The notes beneath the pieces were generated by a model. The model saw only the letters and a list, made by a program, of their open reading frames with translations. It was not told the origin of the DNA and did not search any database. Both the position numbers and the translations under genes were made by a program. A stretch of 18,419 nt of DNA, taken from the NCBI GenBank assembly GCA_002336845.1, contig DDEX01000099.1, forward strand, positions 1-18,419, read 5' to 3'. The first letter of the stretch is position 1. The number at the start of each line of letters is the position of its first letter. Source of the stretch: Rhodobacteraceae bacterium UBA1943. Lineage in GTDB: Bacteria; Pseudomonadota; Alphaproteobacteria; Rhodobacterales; Rhodobacteraceae. Below, one piece after another: positions 13,402 to 18,419 of the stretch.

Positions 13402-15000
13402 ATGCTGGACAATCGCCCCACCCTTCCGCCCGAAATCGCCCGCCGCCGGACCTTTGCGATCATCTCGCACCCCGACGCCGGCAAAACCACGCTGACCGAA
13501 AAGTTCCTGCTGTTTGGTGGCGCGATCCAGATGGCCGGGCAGGTCCGCGCCAAGGGCGAGGCGCGGCGCACGCGGTCGGACTTCATGAAGATCGAGGCGG
13601 ACCGGGGCATCTCGGTTTCCGCCAGCGCCATGTCGTTCGACTTTCGCCACTATCGCTTCAACCTTGTCGATACCCCCGGCCACTCGGACTTTTCCGAAGA
13701 CACCTATCGTACGCTGACGGCGGTGGATGCCGCGATCATGGTGATCGACGGGGCCAAGGGCGTCGAAAGCCAGACGCGGAAACTGTTCGAGGTCTGCCGG
13801 TTGCGCGACCTGCCCATTTTGACATTTTGCAACAAAATGGACCGCGAAAGCCGCGATACGTTCGAGATTATTGACGAAATTCAAGAAAACCTTGCGATAG
13901 ATGTCACCCCGGCAAGCTGGCCCATCGGCATGGGGCGCGACTTCATCGGCGCCTATGACCTGTTGCATGACCGGCTGGAGATCATGGACCGCGCCGACCG
14001 CAACAAGGTTGCCGAGTCCATCAAGATTGACGGGCTGGATGACCCGAAGCTGGCCGAGCATGTGCCCGCCGACCTCTTGGCAAAGTTCCACGAGGAAATC
14101 GAGATGGCGCGCGAGTTGCTGCCCTCCTTCAACCGTCAGTCGATCCTTGAAGGTCATATGACGCCGATCTGGTTCGGTTCGGCGATCAATTCCTTTGGTG
14201 TCAAGGAACTGATGGATGGCATGGGGGAATACGGCCCCGAGCCGCAACCGCAAAAGGCCGCCGAGCGCCTGATCGGGGCCGAGGAAGGCCCGGTGACCGG
14301 CTTTGTCTTCAAGGTACAGGCCAACATGGATGCCAAGCACCGCGACCGGGTGGCCTTTGTGCGCCTTGCCTCGGGCCATTTCGAGCGCGGGATGAAGCTG
14401 CTGCACGTTCGTTCCAAAAAGCCGATGGCCATCGCCAACCCGGTGATGTTCCTGGCCGCCGACCGCGAACTGGCCGAAGAGGCTTGGGCAGGCGACATCA
14501 TCGGCATCCCGAACCATGGGCAACTGCGCATCGGCGACGCGCTGACCGAAGGCGAGGCACTGCATTTCACCGGCATCCCCAGCTTCGCGCCCGAGCTTCT
14601 GTCGGGCGTGCGCGCCTTGGACCCGATGAAGGCCAAGCATCTGGAAAAGGCCCTGATGCAGTTTGCCGAGGAAGGCGCCGCCAAGGTGTTCAAGCCGATG
14701 ATCGGTTCCGGCTTCATCGTTGGTGTCGTCGGCCAGTTGCAGTTCGAGGTTCTGGCCTCCCGGATCGAACAGGAATACTCCCTGCCCGTGCGGTTCGAGC
14801 CCAGCAACTTCACCTCTGCCCGCTGGGTTTCCGGCAACAAGGCCGATGTGGAAAAGTTCGTCAACGTCAACAAGGGCCACATCGCTACCGACAGCGATGG
14901 CGATACGGTTTACCTGACCCGCCTGCGTTGGGACATCGACCGGGTAGAGCGCGACCACCCCGAGTTGAAGCTGTCGGCGACCAAAGAGATGATGGTGTGA
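13402..15000 (+). CDS. prfC: Peptide chain release factor 3
   Basis: A 532-residue translational GTPase that recycles RF1 and RF2 from the ribosome after peptide release. G1 is HPDAGKTT (23-30), the switch-I RGIS is at 68-71, G3 DTPGH (90-94) and G4 NKMD (144-147). Domain II contains the FVFKVQANMDAKHRDRVAF segment characteristic of RF3, and domain III follows to the end. Length matches E. coli RF3 (529). The ATG at 13402 is chosen from the conserved N-terminus; no clear Shine-Dalgarno is visible. Its stop codon lies inside a hairpin shared with the convergent OsmC gene. It is apparently monocistronic. Confidence 0.97.
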   Translation: MLDNRPTLPPEIARRRTFAIISHPDAGKTTLTEKFLLFGGAIQMAGQVRAKGEARRTRSDFMKIEADRGISVSASAMSFDFRHYRFNLVDTPGHSDFSEDTYRTLTAVDAAIMVIDGAKGVESQTRKLFEVCRLRDLPILTFCNKMDRESRDTFEIIDEIQENLAIDVTPASWPIGMGRDFIGAYDLLHDRLEIMDRADRNKVAESIKIDGLDDPKLAEHVPADLLAKFHEEIEMARELLPSFNRQSILEGHMTPIWFGSAINSFGVKELMDGMGEYGPEPQPQKAAERLIGAEEGPVTGFVFKVQANMDAKHRDRVAFVRLASGHFERGMKLLHVRSKKPMAIANPVMFLAADRELAEEAWAGDIIGIPNHGQLRIGDALTEGEALHFTGIPSFAPELLSGVRALDPMKAKHLEKALMQFAEEGAAKVFKPMIGSGFIVGVVGQLQFEVLASRIEQEYSLPVRFEPSNFTSARWVSGNKADVEKFVNVNKGHIATDSDGDTVYLTRLRWDIDRVERDHPELKLSATKEMMV

Positions 15001-15015
15001 CGGGGCGTCACGCCA
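14993..15015. terminator. Hairpin spanning the stop codons of prfC and the OsmC gene
   Basis: TGGTGTGACG and CGTCACGCCA form a 10-bp stem with one G-T position around a GGG loop. The prfC stop TGA (14998-15000) is in one arm and the OsmC stop (complement of 15008-15010) in the other. The convergent genes end 7 bases apart. It may serve both transcripts, but there is no U-run on either side. Confidence 0.5.
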
Positions 15016-15433
15016 CCGTCAGATCCAGCGTCACCTCTGCCTTCAGCAGTTTCGAAATCGGGCAGCCCGCCTTGGCCTTTTCCGCCAGATCGCGGATCAT
15101 GGCGGCATCGGCGGGTGCCTTGACCGTGACCTTCAGCGCGGCTTTCTTCACCGTCGGGCCGCCTTCGGTCGTGGGGTCAAGGCTGACGGTCGAGGCAGCC
15201 TCGATCCGTTCCGGCACGACCCCCGCCCCCGACAGAAGCGCCGAGAGGAACATCGCATAACAGCCCGCATGGGCCGCGCCTATCAGCTCCTCGGGGTTGG
15301 TGCCGCGCCCGTCCTCGAAACGGTTGGCAAAGGTATAGGGCATTCCCGACAGCGCGGCGCTTTGGGTGGTCAGCGTGCCACCCCCCTCTTTCAGGGTGCC
15401 GGTCCAGATGGCGCTTGCGTGTTTTTCGATCAT
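15008..15433 (-). CDS. OsmC-family peroxiredoxin-like protein
   Basis: A 141-residue cytosolic protein of the OsmC/Ohr family, which reduces organic hydroperoxides using two Cys. Cys58 (AHAGCYAMFLSALL) and Cys124 (AGCPISKLL) match the reactive pair (E. coli OsmC Cys59 and Cys125). The NPEEL segment before the first Cys is also typical. The pattern fits OsmC more than Ohr. I chose the ATG at 15433, with AGGAG 6 bases upstream; the longer frame to 15664 is antisense to the next gene and has no family similarity. Convergent with prfC and divergent from the unknown gene at 15498. Oxidative-stress control is likely, but no operator is recognised. Confidence 0.93.
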   Translation of the reverse strand: MIEKHASAIWTGTLKEGGGTLTTQSAALSGMPYTFANRFEDGRGTNPEELIGAAHAGCYAMFLSALLSGAGVVPERIEAASTVSLDPTTEGGPTVKKAALKVTVKAPADAAMIRDLAEKAKAGCPISKLLKAEVTLDLTVA

Positions 15434-15497
15434 GGCATTCTCCTGTTCGCGCATCCCCACCCCGCGCCAGCATATCTTAAACGCAACAGAATTGCAC

Positions 15498-16103
15498 ATG
15501 CTCCGGCAAAACCGCGTCTTTCCTGACGGCACAATCGTCGCGCATCCGGCGCGGGGAATGTTCATGGGAAATCGCGGCTGCCTGCACGACGCAGAGGGGC
15601 ACATCCGACGGCCATGGCAGGGGAAGCGCTGGATCACCTGCCTGACCGCGTTCAAGGCGCGCAAACGCCCGCTGATGCGGCCCGGACATTATACCGAACT
15701 GTTCTTCATGGACGAAGCGGTGGCCACGGCCGCAGGTCATCGCCCCTGCGCCGAATGCCGCCGGGGCGACCATCTGGCCTTTCGCGCGGCATGGACCGCA
15801 GCGCATGGGCCAGTGGCTGGGGTGGACCAGATTGATACCGCGCTGCATCTGGCGCGGCTGCGCGCAAGGCAGTTTCAGGCGGCCCAGAACCTGCCCGATG
15901 GCGCAATGGTGCTGTGGCAGGGTGGCCCGCATCTGGTGCAAGGCCCGGCGCTGCTGCCATGGTCCCCGCTGGGCTATGGCGCGGCGTGCGCGCGACCGGA
16001 GGCGCCGGTTCAAGTGCTGACCCCTGCCCCCCTGGTCGCGATTCTGGCTGCCGGATGGCAACCGCGGTTGCATCCCTCGGCCGCATGCAATCAAGGCTTG
16101 TAG
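15498..16103 (+). CDS. Unrecognised conserved-looking protein with a CxxC motif
   Basis: A 201-residue protein that I do not assign to a family. It has no signal peptide or membrane segment. The central segment AAGHRPCAECRRGDHLAF has His81, Cys84 and Cys87, a possible metal-binding or redox motif, with Cys28 and Cys48 upstream. The pattern DEAVATAAGHRPCAECRR is reminiscent of uncharacterised proteobacterial proteins seen in Rhodobacterales and Rhizobiales. Positively charged stretches (AFKARKRPLMRPGHY) could fit nucleic-acid binding. The ATG at 15498 is a guess; no strong Shine-Dalgarno precedes it, and an in-frame TTG lies 6 bases upstream. It diverges from the OsmC gene over only 64 bp. Coding is supported by third-position GC bias through the whole frame. 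Confidence 0.7.
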   Translation: MLRQNRVFPDGTIVAHPARGMFMGNRGCLHDAEGHIRRPWQGKRWITCLTAFKARKRPLMRPGHYTELFFMDEAVATAAGHRPCAECRRGDHLAFRAAWTAAHGPVAGVDQIDTALHLARLRARQFQAAQNLPDGAMVLWQGGPHLVQGPALLPWSPLGYGAACARPEAPVQVLTPAPLVAILAAGWQPRLHPSAACNQGL

Positions 16104-16253
16104 CGCGAGCAAAAGGCGCGACAACCGGGCCACACCGGATACGAAATTGGGCGAAAAATCATGCAGTTCATCGAGAATGGCTTGAGAACCGGCGGCTTCG
16201 GACACCAAAGCCTGACGCAGGGATAGGTAAAGCCCGTTTAGCCCGAGGTAGCC

Positions 16254-16883
16254 ATGTTTGTCCGTGCCGTTGCAACGTCCGCTTCCCTGTCGCTGTTCGC
16301 CTCGACCGCTCTTGCCGGTGGCGTAGCCGAACCGATTGCCGAAGAGCCGGCCGCTGCCGCAGCGGCGACTCCTGCGCTTACCGGGGCCTTTGGCGGCTGG
16401 TACGGTGCGCTGGAAATGGGCCGCGCCTCTGGCAGCGGCAGCGAGAACCCCGGCCCCGGCTGGCTGGATGTCGAACTGCAAGACGGCACCTGTGCCGGCG
16501 GCACGATCGGGCGTAACCAACAGCGCGGGCGGTTGGTCTATGGCGCCGAATTGCGACATATGAAATGCACCGACTTTTCCGGTCTGCTGGGGCAGAAACC
16601 GTTCGACGGCATCACCGATCTGCGGCTGCGCATTGGCACCACGGTGGGGCCCAGAACAATGGTTTACGGCGCCATCGGTTATTCCTGGGTGAGTTTCGAG
16701 GCTCCTTTCGGCAAACAGACCGTCACGGGCCCCAATGCCGGTGTGGGTGTGGAATTCAACGCCACAGACAAGGTGTTTGCCGGGCTTGATTACACCGCCC
16801 GGTCGCTAAGTGGCGAAGGCGGCGAAACCTCATTCGATTTCAACGTCGCCACCACCACACTGCGCCTGGGCCTGCGCTTCTGA
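16254..16883 (+). CDS. Small outer-membrane beta-barrel protein (OmpA/Omp25-like)
   Basis: A 209-residue exported protein. Residues 1-21 are a signal peptide ending ALA, followed by an Ala/Glu/Pro-rich linker (about 22-42). The rest is alternating beta strands: GGWYGALEMG at the first strand, RLVYGAELRHM, ITDLRLRIGTTV, TMVYGAIGYSWV, GPNAGVGVEFN, VFAGLDYTARS, and a final TTTLRLGLRF with C-terminal Phe, the hallmark recognised by the BAM complex. About eight strands fit an OmpA-like/Omp25-like porin-family barrel. Two Cys (80 and 105) could form a loop disulfide. The ATG at 16254 is preceded by a weak GAGG-type site. A GC-rich hairpin follows at 16890-16922. Its specific role is unknown. Confidence 0.88.
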   Translation: MFVRAVATSASLSLFASTALAGGVAEPIAEEPAAAAAATPALTGAFGGWYGALEMGRASGSGSENPGPGWLDVELQDGTCAGGTIGRNQQRGRLVYGAELRHMKCTDFSGLLGQKPFDGITDLRLRIGTTVGPRTMVYGAIGYSWVSFEAPFGKQTVTGPNAGVGVEFNATDKVFAGLDYTARSLSGEGGETSFDFNVATTTLRLGLRF

Positions 16884-16889
16884 GCCTTA

Positions 16890-16922
16890 GCCGGGGGCAT
16901 GAGGAACTGTCATACCCCCGGC
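16890..16922. terminator. GC-rich hairpin after the outer-membrane protein gene
   Basis: GCCGGGGG pairs with CCCCCGGC, then after one mismatch ATGA pairs with TCAT, around a 7-base loop. It lies 6 bases beyond the stop codon. It is terminator-like in position and stability, but no T-run follows on plus. Confidence 0.6.
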
Positions 16923-17073
16923 GCCTGATCGGCAAGATCAGCACTTTGATTGCTGAAGGTTTTCGGCGCGCATCGGCAAAGTTCATCGCATTATAACTCA
17001 TGGGCGGGCGATGCCCTCTTGAACGCGGCGGCGCGTGGGGGCTTACTGCGCGAAATTCGCACGCGAGGCCGCA

Positions 17074-18419
17074 ATGTCTTCCCAGAACGCACTGTCCACC
17101 GAAGCCCTGTCTATCCTGTCGCGTCTGGGCGTGACACCCAAGGCAGGCAATCTGCCCGCACGCTCGCCCATCACTGGCGAGGTGCTGGCGCAAGTGGCCG
17201 ATCAGGGCCGCGCCGGGACCGAAGCGGCGGTTGCCGCAGCACAGGCGGCGTTCAAGGACTGGCGCAATGTGCCCGGGCCGAAGCGGGGCGAGCTGGTCCG
17301 CCTGTGGGCCGAGGAACTGCGGGCGCACAAGGCCGACCTTGGCCGTCTGGTGTCGATCGAGGTCGGCAAGGTCACCTCGGAAGGCCTGGGCGAAGTGCAG
17401 GAGATGATCGACATCTGCGATTTCGCCGTGGGTCTCTCGCGTCAGCTTTACGGCCTGACCATCGCATCCGAACGCCCCAGCCACCGCATGATGGAAAGCT
17501 GGCACCCCCTTGGCGTGGTTGGCGTGATTTCCGCCTTCAACTTCCCGGTGGCGGTGTGGTCGTGGAACACCGCGCTGGCGCTGGTTTGCGGCAATGCCGT
17601 GGTGTGGAAGCCATCGGAAAAGGCGAACCTGTCGGCACTGGCCGCGCAGGCGACGCTGGACCGCGCGATTGCCCGTTTCAACGCCGAGGGCGGCAACGCC
17701 CCCGCAGGTCTTGCCACCACGGTCATCGGCGCGCGCGAGGCGGGCGAGGCTTTGGTGGACAATCCTGCCGTGGCCCTGGTTTCTGCGACCGGCTCGACCC
17801 GCATGGGCCGCGAGGTCGGCCCCAAGGTTGCCGCCCGCTTTGGCCGTTGCCTGCTGGAACTGGGCGGCAACAACGCCGCCATCGTCGGCCCGACCGCCAA
17901 CCTAGACCTGACGCTGCGGGGCCTGGCCTTTGCCGCGATGGGCACCGCCGGACAACGCTGCACCACGCTGCGCCGCCTGTTCCTGCATGAGTCGGTCTAT
18001 GACACGCTGCTGCCCCGGCTGAAGGCCGCCTACGCATCGGTCAAGGTCGGCAACCCGCTGGAGCAAGGCGTTTTGGTCGGCCCGCTGATCGATGAAGGCG
18101 CGCTGAACGGAATGCAAGCGGCGCTGGATCAGGCCCGCGCGGCGGGTGGTACGGTACATGGCGGCGATGTCGTGACCGGCCTTGGCGGTGCCTATGCCCG
18201 CCCCGCACTGGTGGAAATGCCGTCGCAATGCGGCCCGGTCTTGCACGAAACCTTCGCGCCCATCCTTTATGTGATGAAATACAGCGATTTCGACACCGCT
18301 CTTGATCTGCACAATGCCGTGCCGCAGGGCCTGTCGTCGTCGATCTTCACCACCAACCTCAAGCGCGCGGAAGCATTCCTCGCGGCATCGGGTTCGGACT
18401 GCGGCATCGCCAACGTCAA
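17074..18419 (+). CDS. Aldehyde dehydrogenase, ALDH7 (antiquitin/AASADH-like), 3' end missing
   Basis: The first 448 codons of an NAD-dependent aldehyde dehydrogenase; the gene runs off the window edge and the full family length is about 500. Catalytic residues are Glu262 (LLELGGNN) and Cys296 (GQRCTTLRR). Cofactor-site segments FNFPVAVWSWN and WKPSEKA are present. The GQRCTT and ELGGNN forms, and ASERPSHRMMESWHPLGVVGV, are characteristic of the ALDH7 branch that oxidises alpha-aminoadipic semialdehyde in lysine catabolism or similar substrates. The ATG at 17074 has GAGG 5 bases upstream. It is preceded by a 190-bp gap after the outer-membrane protein, containing a hairpin. Substrate assignment is by family only. 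Confidence 0.93.
   Translation, partial: MSSQNALSTEALSILSRLGVTPKAGNLPARSPITGEVLAQVADQGRAGTEAAVAAAQAAFKDWRNVPGPKRGELVRLWAEELRAHKADLGRLVSIEVGKVTSEGLGEVQEMIDICDFAVGLSRQLYGLTIASERPSHRMMESWHPLGVVGVISAFNFPVAVWSWNTALALVCGNAVVWKPSEKANLSALAAQATLDRAIARFNAEGGNAPAGLATTVIGAREAGEALVDNPAVALVSATGSTRMGREVGPKVAARFGRCLLELGGNNAAIVGPTANLDLTLRGLAFAAMGTAGQRCTTLRRLFLHESVYDTLLPRLKAAYASVKVGNPLEQGVLVGPLIDEGALNGMQAALDQARAAGGTVHGGDVVTGLGGAYARPALVEMPSQCGPVLHETFAPILYVMKYSDFDTALDLHNAVPQGLSSSIFTTNLKRAEAFLAASGSDCGIANV

Noticed and set aside
13138..14958. Long 606-codon open frame on minus opposite prfC
   Set aside because: It is antisense to prfC, which has complete GTPase motifs. Long antisense frames are expected in high-GC DNA, and the translation has no recognisable domain.
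15477..16559. Open frame on minus across the unknown gene and the outer-membrane protein gene
   Set aside because: It overlaps two better-supported plus genes, one with a signal peptide and barrel strands; the minus translation is low-complexity.
1..18419. CRISPR arrays, insertion sequences, integrases, prophage genes
   Set aside because: No regularly spaced direct repeats, transposase, integrase or phage-like frame is visible in any frame; the only repeats are the hairpin element and the pirin relic.

Overview
The window looks like chromosomal DNA of a Rhodobacteraceae-type alphaproteobacterium (Rhodobacter/Paracoccus/Gemmobacter-like). The basis is high GC with strong GC3 bias, a tatA-tatB-tatC operon followed by a DUF815 ATPase, a VPLPA-CTERM surface protein, a Hint_2-type protein and tRNA sequences of alphaproteobacterial type. 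This assignment is inference; no 16S gene is present. I see no integrase, insertion sequence, phage gene or CRISPR array, so this is mostly ordinary core chromosome with some accessory genes.

Layout. 1-24 is the 5' part of a tRNA leaving the window on the minus strand. 264-2104 (minus) holds an R2K-type ATP-grasp protein and a pirin. 2242-4018 is a small divergent stress module: a yiaAB-type membrane protein and a PspA/IM30-like protein on minus, and a TetR regulator on plus, with three evenly phased operator-like palindromes in the shared promoter and a clear terminator at the far end. 4036-4092 is a short relic of the pirin 5' end. 4254-4829 (minus) is a VPLPA-CTERM protein with its own promoter and terminator, followed by tRNA-Val(UAC).

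5239-9121 (minus) is one compact operon: tatA, tatB, tatC, a DUF815 AAA+ ATPase and a CNNM/CorC-type transporter-like protein, with 4-bp ATGA overlaps at tatB/tatC and tatC/DUF815. A WYL-domain regulator diverges from tatA. Next come an orphan FbpC/PotA-type ABC ATPase and an SDR-fold protein lacking the catalytic Tyr and Lys (both minus), a Hint-domain protein (plus), prfC (release factor 3, plus), an OsmC-family protein (minus), an unrecognised Cys-rich-motif protein (plus), a small outer-membrane beta-barrel protein (plus), and the first 448 codons of an ALDH7-type aldehyde dehydrogenase running off the right edge.

How the genes work together. The clearest functional units are Tat export with co-transcribed envelope and ATPase genes, and the TetR/PspA/YiaAB module, which looks like a membrane-stress response. 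The rest are single-gene units with no obvious pathway link. The signals most worth following are the triple palindrome in the TetR-PspA promoter, the pirin relic, and a short hairpin repeat sitting just downstream of gene stops in the same relative orientation. Also notable are two catalytic substitutions (SDR and Hint) and a hairpin containing both stop codons of the convergent prfC/osmC pair. No gene-free stretch exceeds about 280 bases. The largest (13124-13401, 26-263, 4830-5061) hold respectively a hairpin plus repeat fragment, nothing I recognise, and a promoter candidate.
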